Shown piece after piece: positions 54,077 through 64,000 of a DNA stretch of 64,000 bases. The DNA comes from Cryobacterium psychrophilum. Lineage in GTDB: Bacteria > Actinomycetota > Actinomycetes > Actinomycetales > Microbacteriaceae. The stretch covers positions 2,232,001-2,296,000 of the forward strand of contig NZ_SODI01000001.1 in assembly GCF_004365915.1 (NCBI RefSeq). The letters are read 5' to 3'. Within the stretch, counting starts at the first letter, position 1. Each line of letters opens with the position of its first letter. The position numbers were made by a program, and so were the translations under genes. The notes below the pieces were generated by a model. That model made no database searches. It worked only from the letters and a program-made list of their open reading frames with translations, and had not been told where the DNA came from.

Positions 54077-55627
54077 ATGTCGACCCGCCCCACCATCCTG
54101 GAGATGCGCTCCATCACCAAGGAGTTCCCCGGCGTCAAGGCCCTCTCCAACGTGTCCCTCACCGTCAAGGCGGCAGAGATCCACGCCATCTGCGGGGAGA
54201 ACGGCGCCGGAAAATCGACCCTCATGAAGGTGCTGTCCGGCGTGTACCCGGCCGGAACCTTCACCGGGGAGATCGTCTTCCAGGGCAAGCGCGTGCAATT
54301 CAAAGACATCCGCTCGAGTGAAGCGGCCGGCATCGCCATCATCCATCAGGAACTCGCGCTCATCCCGGAACTCTCCATTACGGAGAACATTTTCCTCGGC
54401 AACGAGATGGTGCGTCACGGGGCAATCGACTGGTCCGCGTCGAAAAGGCGGGCGCTTGAGCTCCTCGCGCGGGTGGGACTGCGCGACGATCCGGACACGC
54501 TCATCAAGCACATTGGTGTGGGCAAGCAGCAGCTGGTGGAGATCGCCAAGGCACTGAACAAGGACGTGAAGCTGCTCATTCTCGATGAGCCGACCGCGGC
54601 ATTGAACGAGGCAGATTCCCAGCACCTGCTCGACCTGATTCGCGGGCTCAAAGGCAAGGGAATCAGCTCGATCATGATCTCCCACAAGCTCAACGAGATT
54701 GAGCTGGTCGCCGACACGATCACCATCATCCGCGACGGAAAGACCATCGAGACCCTCGATATCCTGCACGACGGCGTCAACGAGGACCGAATCATTCGGG
54801 GCATGGTCGGCCGCAGCCTGGAGAGCCGATTCCCCGACCGCACGCCGCACATCGGCGAGGTGCTTTTCGAGGTGCGGGACTGGACGGTGCAGCATCCGCA
54901 GAACCCCGAGCGCATGGTCGTCAAGGGATCGAACCTCACTGTTCGCCGCGGCGAGATCGTCGGCATCGCCGGCCTCATGGGCGCCGGCCGCACGGAGCTC
55001 GCCATGAGCATCTTCGGCCGCTCGTATGGCAACTTCCTGTCCGGGCACATGTTCATGGACGGCAAGGAAATCGAGATCCGCAACGTCTCGGAGGCCATCG
55101 ACCACGGCCTGGCGTATGTCAGCGAGGATCGGAAGGCGCTCGGGCTCAATCTTCTTGACGACATCAAACGCAGCGTTGTCTCCGCCAAACTGTCCAAGAT
55201 CTCCCGCGGCCCGGTCGTCGACGACTCCCGCGAGTTCGCGATTGCGGAGGAATATCGAAAGAGTCTGCGCATCAAAACTCCCAGCGTTGACGCCGGCGTT
55301 GCAAAGCTCTCCGGGGGAAACCAGCAGAAGGTCGTGCTGGCCAAATGGATGTTCACCGATCCCGAGGTGCTCATCCTCGATGAGCCAACTCGCGGCATCG
55401 ACGTGGGTGCCAAGTACGAGATCTACGGCATCATCCAGGAGCTCGCGGCGCAGGGTAAGGGCGTCATCCTGATCTCCTCCGAGCTGCCGGAGCTGCTCGG
55501 CCTTGCCGACCGTATCTACACAATTTTTGAGGGCGCCATCACCGACTGCATCGACGGCAGTGCGGCGGATCCCGAATCACTGATGAAGAGCATGACCTCC
55601 GCGAAGAAGAAAGTGCAGAGCAGATGA
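54077..55627 (+). CDS. mmsA: Multiple-sugar ABC transporter ATPase (GguA/MmsA/XylG-like, tandem ATPases)
   Basis: 516 aa with two ATPase modules, as in monosaccharide importers. Module 1: Walker [14 protein letters not shown], Walker [13 protein letters not shown]-loop MISHKL. Its signature is [13 protein letters not shown], the usual degenerate form. Module 2: the Walker A equivalent [10 protein letters not shown] is degenerate (Lys to Arg), as normal for the family, with signature [12 protein letters not shown] and Walker [21 protein letters not shown] precedes ATG 54077. The permease overlaps by ATGA and the binding protein is third. Confidence 0.93.
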   Translation: MSTRPTILEMRSITKEFPGVKALSNVSLTVKAAEIHAICGENGAGKSTLMKVLSGVYPAGTFTGEIVFQGKRVQFKDIRSSEAAGIAIIHQELALIPELSITENIFLGNEMVRHGAIDWSASKRRALELLARVGLRDDPDTLIKHIGVGKQQLVEIAKALNKDVKLLILDEPTAALNEADSQHLLDLIRGLKGKGISSIMISHKLNEIELVADTITIIRDGKTIETLDILHDGVNEDRIIRGMVGRSLESRFPDRTPHIGEVLFEVRDWTVQHPQNPERMVVKGSNLTVRRGEIVGIAGLMGAGRTELAMSIFGRSYGNFLSGHMFMDGKEIEIRNVSEAIDHGLAYVSEDRKALGLNLLDDIKRSVVSAKLSKISRGPVVDDSREFAIAEEYRKSLRIKTPSVDAGVAKLSGGNQQKVVLAKWMFTDPEVLILDEPTRGIDVGAKYEIYGIIQELAAQGKGVILISSELPELLGLADRIYTIFEGAITDCIDGSAADPESLMKSMTSAKKKVQSR

Positions 55628-56955
55628 GTACAGACTCGAATACCAAAACGGGCGGCATCCGCGACCTGAAGAAGCTGTTCGGCGGGGGCGCATCGAACCT
55701 GCGCCAGTTCGGAATCCTCTTCAGCTTGATCGGGATCATCGTCTTCTTCCAGATCGCCACCGACGGGCTCACGCTCTCTCCCGGCAACCTGATCAACCTG
55801 GTGAGCCAGTACTCCTACATCCTGATCCTCGCCATCGGTATGGTTCTCGTGATCATCGCCGGCCACATTGACCTGTCCGTGGGTTCGGTGGCCGCGTTCG
55901 CCGGCATCATCGTGGCGACGTCGATGCAGAGCTGGAACTTCCCGTGGCCGCTCGCCATCGTCTTCGGCCTCTTCGTCGGTGCCCTGATCGGGGCGTGGCA
56001 GGGGTTCTGGGTGGCATACATCGGTGTGCCGGCCTTCATCGTGACGCTCGCCGGCATGCTCATCTTCCGCGGTGGAAACCAGCTGATCGGAAACGCGAAC
56101 ACCGTTCCGGTGCCCAAGGGCTTCACGTTCATCGGCGCCGGCTACCTGCCGGAGGTGGGACCGGACTTCGGCTACAACAACCTCACCCTGCTGCTCGGCC
56201 TGGTCCTGGCCCTTGCCGTCATCTGGGTCGAGTTCCGAGCTCGTCGCACCCAGAAGGCAATGGGCTCAGAGACCGCACCCCTCTGGGTCAGCATCCTCAA
56301 GATCGTGCTGCTCGACGGTGTGCTGATCTTCGCCACGCTGCAGTTCGCCAGCGGTCGCGTCGGAACCAGCTTCCCGGTATCGGGAATAATCCTCGGACTC
56401 CTGGTGCTGCTCTACGCCTTCATCTCCCGCAACACGATCGTAGGTCGACACATCTACGCCGTCGGTGGCAACAAGCTTGCCGCCGAGCTCTCCGGTGTGA
56501 AGTCGCGCCGGATCAACTTCCTGGTGATGATGAACATGTCGATCCTCGCCTCGCTCGCCGGCATGATCTTCGTCGCCCGTTCCCAGGCCTCCGGTCCGCA
56601 GGACGGCCTCAGCTGGGAGCTCGACGCGATCGCGGCCGTGTTCATCGGAGGCGCTGCGGTGTCCGGCGGTATCGGAACCGTGATCGGCTCGATCATCGGT
56701 GGCCTGGTGATGGCCGTGCTGAACAACGGTCTTCAGCTCCTGGGTGTCGGTTCCGACCTGGTTCAGATCATCAAGGGCCTCGTGCTTCTCGTGGCCGTGG
56801 GTGTCGATGTGTGGAACAAGAGCCAGGGGCGACCCTCGCTCATGGGCTTCCTCACCCGCAATCGCAACGTCACCGAGCCCGCACCCGAGCCGCCGAACGT
56901 CGCACCGGATGCCGGCACGCCGGACAGCGCCAGGCCGGCAGACCTTCCCCGCTAA
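55624..56955 (+). CDS. mmsB: Multiple-sugar ABC transporter permease (GguB/MmsB-like)
   Basis: 443 aa, about ten helices, of the RbsC/XylH branch (BPD_transp_2). Conserved segments are [59 protein letters not shown] and [19 protein letters not shown]. The length matches the GguB group, longer than RbsC, with an extra hydrophilic loop (about 200-225). A Pro/Ala-rich C-terminal tail is probably disordered. Start overlaps the ATPase stop. Confidence 0.93.
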   Translation: MSTDSNTKTGGIRDLKKLFGGGASNLRQFGILFSLIGIIVFFQIATDGLTLSPGNLINLVSQYSYILILAIGMVLVIIAGHIDLSVGSVAAFAGIIVATSMQSWNFPWPLAIVFGLFVGALIGAWQGFWVAYIGVPAFIVTLAGMLIFRGGNQLIGNANTVPVPKGFTFIGAGYLPEVGPDFGYNNLTLLLGLVLALAVIWVEFRARRTQKAMGSETAPLWVSILKIVLLDGVLIFATLQFASGRVGTSFPVSGIILGLLVLLYAFISRNTIVGRHIYAVGGNKLAAELSGVKSRRINFLVMMNMSILASLAGMIFVARSQASGPQDGLSWELDAIAAVFIGGAAVSGGIGTVIGSIIGGLVMAVLNNGLQLLGVGSDLVQIIKGLVLLVAVGVDVWNKSQGRPSLMGFLTRNRNVTEPAPEPPNVAPDAGTPDSARPADLPR

Positions 56956-57007
56956 CCGTTTTTCCGGCTTTATTCAACATGCCCTCAATGAATAGAAAGT
57001 GATTGAA

Positions 57008-58102
57008 ATGCGAAAAAGACTCATCCTCACCACGGCGATCGCCGCAGTGGCGCTTATGGCCCTGTCCGGTTGCTCCGGCGGTCGCGCCGATACCTCCGGC
57101 GCCGGCGACACCACCGGTTTCGCGGCCGACGCCACCATCGGTGTGGCGCTGCCGTCAAAGACATCCGAGAACTGGGTTCTCGCGGGTGGCCTGTTCGAGG
57201 ACGGCCTCAAGGAGGCCGGCTTCACGGGTGACGTGCAGTACGCCGGAGCCTCCACCACCGTGAAGGACCAGCAGGACCAGATCTCCGCCATGGTCACCAG
57301 CGGTGCCAAGGTCATCATCATCGGTGCTCAGGACGGCGGCCAGCTCGGCACGCAGGTCCAGGACGCCCACGATGCCGGCGCCGTCGTCATCGCCTACGAC
57401 CGTCTCATCCTGAACACCGACGCCGTGGACTATTACGTGGCGTACGACAACTTCAAGGTCGGTGAGCTGCAGGGTCAGGCGCTGCTCGATGGCCTCGCCG
57501 CAGTGAAGCCCGAGGGTCCGTACAACATCGAGCTGTTCTCGGGCAACTCTGCTGACGCCAATGCGCCGGTGTTCTTCAACGGCGCCATGAGCGTTTTGCA
57601 GCCGAAGATCGACGACGGAACCCTCGTTGTCGCCTCGGGACAGACCGACATCAAGCAGACCGCAACTGCCGACTGGAAGCCGGAGAACGCGCAGAGCCGG
57701 ATGGACTCGCTGCTCACCAGTACCTACGGAAGCCAGGAGTTGGACGGCGTGCTATCTCCGAACGACACCTTGGCGCGCGCGATCATCACGTCGGTGAAGG
57801 CCGCCGGTAAGCCGATCCCGATCGTGACCGGACAGGACTCCGAAGCCGAGTCGGTCAAGTCGATCATGGCCGGCGAGCAGTACTCCACGATCAACAAGGA
57901 CACCCGCGTTCTCGTGGCTCAGGCCATCGACATGGTGAAGACCCTTCAGAAGGGCGACAAGCCAGAGGTGAATGACACCGAATCCTACGACAACGGCGTC
58001 AAGGTTGTTCCCGCCTACCTGCTTCCCCCGGTGATCGTCACCAAGGACAACGCGGCCGAAGCCTACGCCAACGACCCGAAACTGGCTCCGTTGACCAAGT
58101 AG
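57008..58102 (+). CDS. chvE: Multiple-sugar binding lipoprotein (ChvE-like)
   Basis: 364 aa lipoprotein; the signal ends MALSGCSGG. The mature protein is a type I periplasmic-binding fold with IGVALPSKTSENWVLAGGLF, IIIGAQDGGQLGTQVQDAHD, VVIAYDRLILNTDAVDYYVA and PIVTGQDSEAESVKSIMAGE. ChvE-type proteins bind several aldoses such as arabinose, galactose, glucose and xylose. ATG at 57008 is favoured; a GTG three codons earlier (56999) is possible. Third gene of the importer operon, followed by a strong terminator. Confidence 0.92.
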   Translation: MRKRLILTTAIAAVALMALSGCSGGRADTSGAGDTTGFAADATIGVALPSKTSENWVLAGGLFEDGLKEAGFTGDVQYAGASTTVKDQQDQISAMVTSGAKVIIIGAQDGGQLGTQVQDAHDAGAVVIAYDRLILNTDAVDYYVAYDNFKVGELQGQALLDGLAAVKPEGPYNIELFSGNSADANAPVFFNGAMSVLQPKIDDGTLVVASGQTDIKQTATADWKPENAQSRMDSLLTSTYGSQELDGVLSPNDTLARAIITSVKAAGKPIPIVTGQDSEAESVKSIMAGEQYSTINKDTRVLVAQAIDMVKTLQKGDKPEVNDTESYDNGVKVVPAYLLPPVIVTKDNAAEAYANDPKLAPLTK

Positions 58103-58126
58103 CATCCGTTTCAGCAGCAAAACAGG

Positions 58127-58158
58127 CAAGGGGCCGACCCGGTGGGGTCGGCCCCTTG
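58127..58158 (+). terminator. Terminator of the multiple-sugar importer operon
   Basis: CAAGGGGCCGACCC (58127-58140) and GGGTCGGCCCCTTG (58145-58158) form a perfect 14-bp stem with a 4-nt loop, followed by TTG. It starts 25 bp after the stop. Confidence 0.88.
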
Positions 58159-58229
58159 TTGCGTAACGGGGTGGTGGTACGACACGCCGATCGGGCATTC
58201 ACCGGTAAATTCGTGCCCCGCCGTTGGCC

Positions 58230-58314
58230 TGTGGATAACTCGGGTTCAGCCCGCGGAATCAGGCGCTCTTTTCGCCCGGGCCTGTGGGTAACTCGGTGGA
58301 ATGTCGGTGGATAA
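58230..58314. promoter_or_regulatory. Three DnaA-box-like sites upstream of nrdH
   Basis: TGTGGATAA (58230-58238) is an exact reverse of the DnaA box TTATCCACA. TGTGGGTAA (58283-58291) and GGTGGATAA (58306-58314) each differ at one position. All have the same orientation, and the first two share the wider context GCCTGTGGRTAACTCGG. DnaA controls ribonucleotide-reductase genes in several bacteria. They lie 180-270 bp before nrdH in a 393-bp gene-free region. Confidence 0.65.
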
Positions 58315-58328
58315 CTACATAATTGTAA

Positions 58329-58376
58329 TTACCTCATCTAGTGGCCATTCCGTTTTCTCATCACTAGATGTAGTAT
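58329..58376. promoter_or_regulatory. Pair of NrdR boxes
   Basis: TCACTAGATGTAGTAT (58361-58376) fits the NrdR consensus (acaCwAtATaTwGtgt) at its invariant positions. A second, weaker site, TTACCTCATCTAGTGG (58329-58344), starts exactly 32 bp earlier, the three-turn spacing typical of NrdR pairs. NrdR is the ATP/dATP-sensing repressor of ribonucleotide reductases. Confidence 0.72.
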
Positions 58377-58495
58377 TGAGAGAGTAGTCAGGCACTAGTG
58401 CCGGGCGAAAAACTTCCTCAGTATCGCACCTGGTTGCACCAGTGAAAAGCAGTTCTGACACGCAGTTCTGCCACAACAAAGAAAGGCCATCTGCA

Positions 58496-58729
58496 ATGGC
58501 AATTACGGTCTACACCAAGCCCTCATGCGTCCAGTGCACCGCGACGTATCGCGCCTTGGACAACAAGGGCATCGAGTACGAAGTTCTCGACCTCTCGGTC
58601 GATGAGAACGCACTCGAAGCGGTCAAGGCCCTCGGTTACCTGCAGGCGCCCGTTGTCATCACCGACGAGGAGCACTGGTCGGGTTTTCGCCCGGACAAGA
58701 TCAACGCGCTCGCCGCGCGCCTTGCGTAA
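58496..58729 (+). CDS. nrdH: Glutaredoxin-like protein NrdH
   Basis: 77 aa electron donor of class Ib ribonucleotide reductase, reduced by thioredoxin reductase. The redox motif CVQC is in YTKPSCVQCTATYRALDNKG. The C-terminal part APVVITDEEHWSGFRPDKIN is the NrdH hallmark. ATG at 58496 follows GAAAGG; an in-frame ATG at 58442 is in the leader. First gene of nrdHIEF. Confidence 0.95.
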   Translation: MAITVYTKPSCVQCTATYRALDNKGIEYEVLDLSVDENALEAVKALGYLQAPVVITDEEHWSGFRPDKINALAARLA

Positions 58730-58750
58730 CACTGTCCCGGCAGGTGATGA

Positions 58751-59155
58751 ATGACTGAACTCGTCTACTTTTCCAGCGTTTCAGGCAATACCCACCGTTT
58801 CATTGAGAAGCTCGGTCGCCCGGCGAGTCGAATCCCGCTGTATGCGAGCGCTCCCGCTCTCACTGTCACCGAGCCCTACGTCTTGTGCCTGCCCACCTAT
58901 GGTGGCGGAGGTCAGGGAGGAGCCGTTCCCAAGCAGGTCATTCGATTTCTCAATGATCCGCACAATCGCTCCTTGATCCGCGGCGTCATCGGCGCCGGCA
59001 ACACGAATTTTGGTGAGGCTTTCTGCCTCGCCGGGGACATCATCGCGGCCAAGCTCGCGGTTCCCCACCTGTATCGCTTCGAAGTATTTGGAACACCGGA
59101 TGATGTGCGCATCGTTCACGACGGATTGGAAGAATTTTGGAAACTACGGCCGTGA
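58751..59155 (+). CDS. nrdI: Flavodoxin-like NrdI
   Basis: 134 aa FMN protein that supplies oxidant to assemble the dimanganese-tyrosyl cofactor of NrdF. The FMN phosphate loop is [15 protein letters not shown], and the Gly-rich loop [17 protein letters not shown] and [16 protein letters not shown] are conserved. It lies 21 bp after nrdH and overlaps nrdE (GTGA). Confidence 0.95.
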   Translation: MTELVYFSSVSGNTHRFIEKLGRPASRIPLYASAPALTVTEPYVLCLPTYGGGGQGGAVPKQVIRFLNDPHNRSLIRGVIGAGNTNFGEAFCLAGDIIAAKLAVPHLYRFEVFGTPDDVRIVHDGLEEFWKLRP

Positions 59156-61287
59156 AAGTCACCTCGGTAGAAGCCCCGAGCATGGACTACCACTCGCTCA
59201 ATGCCATGCTCAACCTGTACGGACCGAACGGTGAGATCCAGTTCGAGAAGGATCAGGAAGCGGCGCGCGAGTTCTTCCTCCAGCACGTGAACCAGAACAC
59301 GGTCTTCTTCCACAGCCTGCGCGAGCGGCTTGATTACCTTGTGGAGAAGGAATACTACGAGCAGGCCGTGCTCGACCTGTACAACTTCGAGTTCATCGAG
59401 AGCCTCAACAACCTCGCCTACTCCAAGAAGTTCCGCTTCAAGAGCTTCCTCGGCGCGTTCAAGTACTACACGTCTTATACGCTCAAGACCTTTGACGGCA
59501 ACCGTTACCTCGAGCGCTTCGAAGACCGCGTCGTCATGACCGCCCTTGGGCTGGCCCAGGGCGACGAGAAGCTCGCCGTGGCCCTCGTCGAAGAGATCAT
59601 CGCCGGTCGTTTTCAGCCGGCCACCCCCACCTTCCTCAACTCGGGCAAGGCCCAGCGCGGTGAGCTCGTCTCCTGCTTCCTCCTGCGCATCGAAGACAAC
59701 ATGGAGTCGATTTCCCGAGGCATCAACTCCTCGCTTCAGCTGTCGAAGCGAGGCGGCGGCGTCGCGTTGCTGCTCAGCAACATCCGCGAATCGGGTGCGC
59801 CGATCAAGCACATCGAGAACCAGTCGAGCGGAATCATTCCCGTGATGAAGCTGCTCGAAGACTCCTTCAGCTACGCGAACCAGCTCGGCGCCCGCCAGGG
59901 TGCCGGTGCCGTGTACCTGCACGCCCACCACCCCGACATCATGCGTTTCCTCGACACCAAGCGTGAGAACGCCGACGAGAAGATCCGCATCAAGACGCTA
60001 TCCCTCGGCGTGGTCGTTCCCGACATCACCTTCGAGCTCGCCAAGAAGGGGGAAGACATGTACCTGTTCTCGCCCTACGACGTGGAGCGCGAGTACGGCG
60101 TGCCCTTCGCCGACATCTCGGTCACCGAGAAGTACCACGATATGGTCGACAACCCGCGCATCAAGAAGTCGAAGATGAAGGCGCGCGATTTCTTCCAGAC
60201 GCTCGCGGAGATCCAGTTCGAGTCCGGCTATCCGTACATCATGTTCGAGGACACCGTGAATGCGGCGAACCCGATCAAGGGCCGCGTTAACATGTCGAAC
60301 CTCTGCTCCGAGATCCTGCAGGTGAACACGCCAACGACGTACAACGAGGACCTCTCGTACAAGGAGATCGGCAAGGACATCTCCTGCAACCTCGGGTCGA
60401 TGAATATCGCCCTGGCCATGGATGCCCCGGACCTCGGTCGCACGGTCGACACCGCCATTCGCGGCCTCAGCGCGGTCTCTGACCAGAGCCACATCGCATC
60501 CGTTCGTTCGATCGAAGACGGAAACGACCGCTCGCACGCCATCGGCCTCGGCCAGATGAACCTGCACGGCTACCTCGCCCGCGAGCGCATCTACTACGGC
60601 AGTGAAGAGGGCATCGACTTCACGAACATCTACTTCTACACGGTGTTGTTCCACGCTCTGCGTGCCTCGAACGCCATCGCGATGGAACGCGGTCGCACCT
60701 TCGAGGGCTTCGAGGATTCCACCTACGCCTCCGGCGCGTTCTTCGACAAGTACACCGACCAGGTGTGGGAGCCTGCCACCGCGCGCTGCGCCGAGCTGTT
60801 CGCGAACTCCGCCGTTGAGATTCCCACGCAGGCCGACTGGGTCGAGCTGAAGGCATCCGTCATGAAGCACGGCATCTACAACCAGAACCTGCAGGCCGTG
60901 CCGCCCACCGGGTCGATCTCGTACATCAACAACTCGACCGCATCGATCCACCCGATCGCGGCGAAGATCGAGATTCGCAAGGAAGGCAAGCTGGGTCGCG
61001 TGTACTACCCGGCCCCGTTCATGACGAACGACAACCTGGACTTCTACCAGGATGCCTACGAGATCGGTGCTGAGAAGGTCATCGACACGTACGCGGCGGC
61101 AACGCAGCACGTGGACCAGGGCCTCTCGCTGACCCTGTTCTTCAAGGACACGGCCACCACGCGCGACATCAACAAGGCCCAGATCTACGCGTGGAAAAAG
61201 GGCATCAAGACGATCTACTACATTCGTCTGCGCCAGATGGCGCTTGAGGGCACCGAAGTTGAGGGTTGCGTCTCGTGCGCGCTGTAA
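59152..61287 (+). CDS. nrdE: Class Ib ribonucleotide reductase alpha subunit NrdE
   Basis: 711 aa catalytic subunit reducing NDPs to dNDPs. Active-site cysteines are in [15 protein letters not shown] and [13 protein letters not shown]; the Asn-Cys-Glu triad is in [12 protein letters not shown]; the C-terminal redox pair is EGCVSCAL. The N-terminal allosteric ATP cone of class Ia is absent, as expected for Ib. GTG at 59152 overlaps the nrdI stop; an ATG at 59182 is the alternative start. Works with NrdF, NrdH and NrdI. Confidence 0.96.
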   Translation: MKVTSVEAPSMDYHSLNAMLNLYGPNGEIQFEKDQEAAREFFLQHVNQNTVFFHSLRERLDYLVEKEYYEQAVLDLYNFEFIESLNNLAYSKKFRFKSFLGAFKYYTSYTLKTFDGNRYLERFEDRVVMTALGLAQGDEKLAVALVEEIIAGRFQPATPTFLNSGKAQRGELVSCFLLRIEDNMESISRGINSSLQLSKRGGGVALLLSNIRESGAPIKHIENQSSGIIPVMKLLEDSFSYANQLGARQGAGAVYLHAHHPDIMRFLDTKRENADEKIRIKTLSLGVVVPDITFELAKKGEDMYLFSPYDVEREYGVPFADISVTEKYHDMVDNPRIKKSKMKARDFFQTLAEIQFESGYPYIMFEDTVNAANPIKGRVNMSNLCSEILQVNTPTTYNEDLSYKEIGKDISCNLGSMNIALAMDAPDLGRTVDTAIRGLSAVSDQSHIASVRSIEDGNDRSHAIGLGQMNLHGYLARERIYYGSEEGIDFTNIYFYTVLFHALRASNAIAMERGRTFEGFEDSTYASGAFFDKYTDQVWEPATARCAELFANSAVEIPTQADWVELKASVMKHGIYNQNLQAVPPTGSISYINNSTASIHPIAAKIEIRKEGKLGRVYYPAPFMTNDNLDFYQDAYEIGAEKVIDTYAAATQHVDQGLSLTLFFKDTATTRDINKAQIYAWKKGIKTIYYIRLRQMALEGTEVEGCVSCAL

Positions 61288-61307
61288 TGTAATTCGCTGA
61301 ACCAGCG

Positions 61308-61386
61308 GTGGTCGTGTCTCGACAGGCTCGACAACCGGCCGAGACCACGGATCTCAACAGGCTTGATCACCGGGCGAGAAGCTCGA
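61308..61386. repeat. Tandem imperfect repeat between nrdE and nrdF
   Basis: Two adjacent units of about 35 bp align: GTCTCGACAGGCTCGACAAC with CGGCCGAGACCACGG, then ATCTCAACAGGCTTGATCAC with CGGGCGAGAAGCTCG. Each has short inverted ends (TCTCG/CGAGA). The word TCGACAGGCTCRACNACCGG resembles dispersed intergenic repeats of related actinobacteria. It makes the 119-bp gap unusually long for this operon. Confidence 0.6.
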
Positions 61387-61397
61387 CCAACGACTAA

Positions 61398-62381
<984 letters not shown>

Positions 62382-62498
62382 CCGACTCGAGAAGTACGGC
62401 ACTCGCAGAGTCTCCGCAAGCGGGACCGATATGGTTGGGCAACTCGGGTTCAAGCACAGGAGTCATATCTCGGAACGTAATTGATTGGAGTGTGCACC

Positions 62499-62633
62499 AT
62501 GGCCCAAAACGCCAAGCAGACCAACAACAAAGTTGGAAAAAGTGCAGGGATGAGAAACGCACGGTTCAGCGCCGCAGCCGAGACTGTCGCCGCAAAAGCC
62601 CGCGCCCAGCCGAAGAAGAAGCCCGGCAAGTAG
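62499..62633 (+). CDS. Small basic Ala/Lys/Asn-rich protein, 44 aa
   Basis: ATG at 62499 is preceded by TTGGAG at 8-nt spacing; stop TAG at 62631; a hairpin follows 18 bp later. The product begins MAQNAKQTNNKVGKSAGMRN, has an alanine-rich middle (FSAAAETVAAKARA) and ends QPKKKPGK. It is strongly basic, lacks cysteines and hydrophobic helices, and could bind nucleic acid. I do not recognise a family. Good ribosome site, own terminator and biased composition make it a credible gene. Confidence 0.65.
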   Translation: MAQNAKQTNNKVGKSAGMRNARFSAAAETVAAKARAQPKKKPGK

Positions 62634-62650
62634 ATTCGGGATCTGATGGG

Positions 62651-62690
62651 AAGCCCAAATTCTGACCCTCAAGGTCCGAGTTTGGGCTTC
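62651..62690 (+). terminator. Hairpin terminator after the small basic protein gene
   Basis: AAGCCCAAATTC (62651-62662) and GAGTTTGGGCTT (62678-62689) pair over 11 of 12 positions plus one G-U. The stem-loop directly follows the short gene; only a weak T/C-rich stretch follows. Confidence 0.65.
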
Positions 62691-62758
62691 TCGTCATTCT
62701 CCGGGGCCTCACACTGCGGTATCTCGTGGAGCTACTGCGGCATTACAACGCCTAGCAA

Positions 62759-63200
62759 TTAGCCCTTGGCGGTCGGCGGAGCCGGTTCGTCGCCGCGGGA
62801 CGCTGCGATCGTAATGAGCCGGCGCAGCACGTCGAGGTTGATGTCGTCGAGCTTCCTCACGTAGACGCACCCCATGCCCTCGGTATACGTACCGAGCTGA
62901 GGTAGCAGGGCGGCGCCCTCGGGGAGATCCTTGAGCCCGTAGATCGACAGTTGCGCCTTGCGCGGCGAGAATCCCGTCTTCGGCCAGTCGCCGCGCGCTC
63001 GGGGGTTCGCGGGCGACACATAGTGAAAGTTCCCGTAGCCCACAATCGACGGGCCCCACATGACGGGGTCGATCCCCGTCACGTCGCGGAAGATCGCGTC
63101 GAGGGTCTTGCCGTCGTCGCGGCGACGGGCGGGCGTCGCCGCGTCAAGGAAGTCCTCGACGGAGGCATCCGTCGGCTGCGTGAGTCTTGTTCTCGGTCAT
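62759..63200 (-). pseudogene. DUF1801-domain protein, frameshift near the N-terminus
   Basis: From ATG 63200 the first codons read MTENKT. The remaining family N-terminus (TQPTDASVEDFLDAATPARR) is encoded one frame away, the switch falling at about 63180-63186. Removing one base gives an intact protein of about 146 aa: GIDPVMWGPSIVGYGNFHYV, TGFSPRKAQLSIYGLKD and GMGCVYVRKLDDINLDVLRR are diagnostic of DUF1801. The domain is small and globular, function unknown. As the rest is undamaged, an assembly error or very recent mutation is likely; a GTG at 63082 could otherwise give a truncated 107-residue product. Confidence 0.75.
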
Positions 63201-63346
63201 AGCCCCAGTATGGCGCGCCCACTTGGCCAAGCCAGAGCACATGCGTAAAAGCCTGATTGGTGAACCGATCGAGGATCGTAATCACCCAGCTGCATCCAGT
63301 CAGCACGTTGGTGGCTCGACGGACTGGTGCGTGCGGCGCGCTGGCT

Positions 63347-64000
63347 TCAGGCCCGTCGTTGCAGCGGCGACCCCAACTTCAGTGGCGATTTGCTGACCAG
63401 CCGAATAGGGGTGCGGGTTGCGTCGGCCGCCGGTGGTGGGATCAACCAGTACTCGGTGCCAGTGCGGGTGATCTCCCACCGGTCATTGTGGAGGCGGAGG
63501 TGATCTCGAACGCAGAGCAGGATGCCGTCATCGAGATTGGTGAGGCCCCCGTCGGCGTTCCAGCGGTGCAGGTGGTGGGCTTCGGAAAAGCTGGGTGGTC
63601 GGTGGCAGTCCGGCCACCTGCAGCCGCCGTCACGGAGCGCGAGTGCCGCGCGTTGCGCCTGGGTGAAGAGCCGCTGTTCGCGTCCGACGTCGAGCACCGT
63701 GCCGTCTCGGCTGAACAGCACCGGTGTGAAACCGGAGTTGCACACCATTCGATCGATCGTGGCGGGCGGTACCGCATCGGTAGTGCCTTCGACGAACCCG
63801 TTCGCCAGGAGCAGTTGGCCCGAGGCGCTCTGCCCGGGTGCCGGTGTCGGTGCCGGGGCCTCAATGACGACGAGTTTGACTGAGGGGCGGATACGGCCGA
63901 ACAGTGTGCCGGGGTCGGCGGCCGCGGCGACCTTGATCACCTCGATCAGAGCCTCCGCGGCGATCTGCTCCGTTGACCGCGGGTCGGCGATGATGCGCTG
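63347..64000 (-). CDS. DUF222/HNH endonuclease-domain protein, 5' end cut by window edge
   Basis: The visible 217 residues are the C-terminal part of the large DUF222-HNH family, found in many copies in actinobacteria. The HNH nuclease motif has a zinc-type Cys pair, GGCRWPDCHRPPSFSEAHHL, then HRWNADGGLTNLDDGILLC and RDHLRLHND. The catalytic His-His and Asn are present. The frame stays open to base 64000 without a credible start, so the N-terminal DUF222 domain lies beyond the window. Members are often linked to mobile elements, but none is seen here. A gene-poor 146 bp separates it from DUF1801. Confidence 0.88.
   Translation of the reverse strand, partial: QRIIADPRSTEQIAAEALIEVIKVAAAADPGTLFGRIRPSVKLVVIEAPAPTPAPGQSASGQLLLANGFVEGTTDAVPPATIDRMVCNSGFTPVLFSRDGTVLDVGREQRLFTQAQRAALALRDGGCRWPDCHRPPSFSEAHHLHRWNADGGLTNLDDGILLCVRDHLRLHNDRWEITRTGTEYWLIPPPAADATRTPIRLVSKSPLKLGSPLQRRA

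Noticed and set aside
53885..55105. Large minus-strand frame opposite the sugar-importer ATPase
   Set aside because: No domains; explained by codon bias of the tandem ATPase gene.
58230..58314. DnaA-box cluster as a replication origin
   Set aside because: Only three boxes, no AT-rich unwinding region of note and no dnaA/dnaN/gyrB genes nearby; position before nrdH favours a regulatory role.

Overview
The window is high-GC DNA with actinobacterial gene content: NusG with a long acidic N-terminal arm, RamB beside malate synthase, NrdHIEF, separate HadA/HadB-type dehydratase subunits next to murB, LAxTG-type wall anchoring, and tRNA genes without encoded CCA. The proteins and the order tRNA-Thr/tRNA-Met ... 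hadAB-murB ... tRNA-Trp-secE-nusG-rplK-rplA point to the Micrococcales, most likely Microbacteriaceae. The genus cannot be fixed from the sequence alone.

Layout. 1-3 kb: a truncated GH13 alpha-glucosidase, a perfect LacI-type operator and a decayed maltose-binding-protein gene (remains of a maltodextrin locus), then a GT1 glycosyltransferase. 3.1-18.1 kb: a conserved housekeeping backbone (tRNA-Thr, tRNA-Met, hadAB, murB, an aminotransferase, tRNA-Trp, secE, nusG, rplK, rplA) interrupted by a P-type ATPase, a sugar kinase, an SGNH hydrolase, a HEAT protein, a GNAT enzyme and an ABC-2 exporter. 18.1-39.2 kb: accessory genes between rplKA and rplJL. These are aminobutyraldehyde dehydrogenase with a GntR regulator, a dipeptide-type permease pair in which one permease is fused to an ATPase domain lacking every catalytic motif, ramB/aceB (glyoxylate shunt), a photolyase, an MDR oxidoreductase, a YqaJ nuclease beside an ABC remnant, an OmpR-type two-component system, a wall-anchored protein, an O-antigen-ligase-like membrane protein, and a MarR-MFS efflux pair. 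39.3-40.5 kb: rplJ-rplL. 40.5-47.5 kb: a LacI-controlled alpha-glucoside-type ABC importer and an ABC exporter. 47.5-52.7 kb: DUF305 and DUF3105 proteins, then cystathionine beta-synthase and gamma-synthase/lyase behind a Cys-rich leaderless leader peptide, then a shikimate-dehydrogenase-like gene. 52.7-58.1 kb: a LacI regulator and a ChvE-GguAB-type multiple-sugar importer. 58.2-62.4 kb: nrdHIEF behind DnaA-box-like sites and a pair of NrdR boxes. 62.5-64 kb: a 44-residue basic protein, a DUF1801 gene and a truncated DUF222/HNH gene.

Themes. Carbon supply is handled by three sugar-uptake loci under LacI-type control, a glyoxylate-shunt gene with its regulator, and a PfkB kinase. Ribosome, transcription and wall-precursor genes form the stable backbone. 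Several genes (ABC ATPase, wall protein, ligase, DUF1801, a small membrane protein) are broken by single-base indels, several of them in G/C runs. Much of this looks like sequencing error, whereas the maltose-binding-protein and ABC-ATPase remnants are genuinely decayed.

The observations most worth following are the Cys-rich leader peptide before the transsulfuration genes, the permease-pseudoATPase fusion, a nested inverted-repeat family in three gene gaps, and the combined DnaA/NrdR control region.
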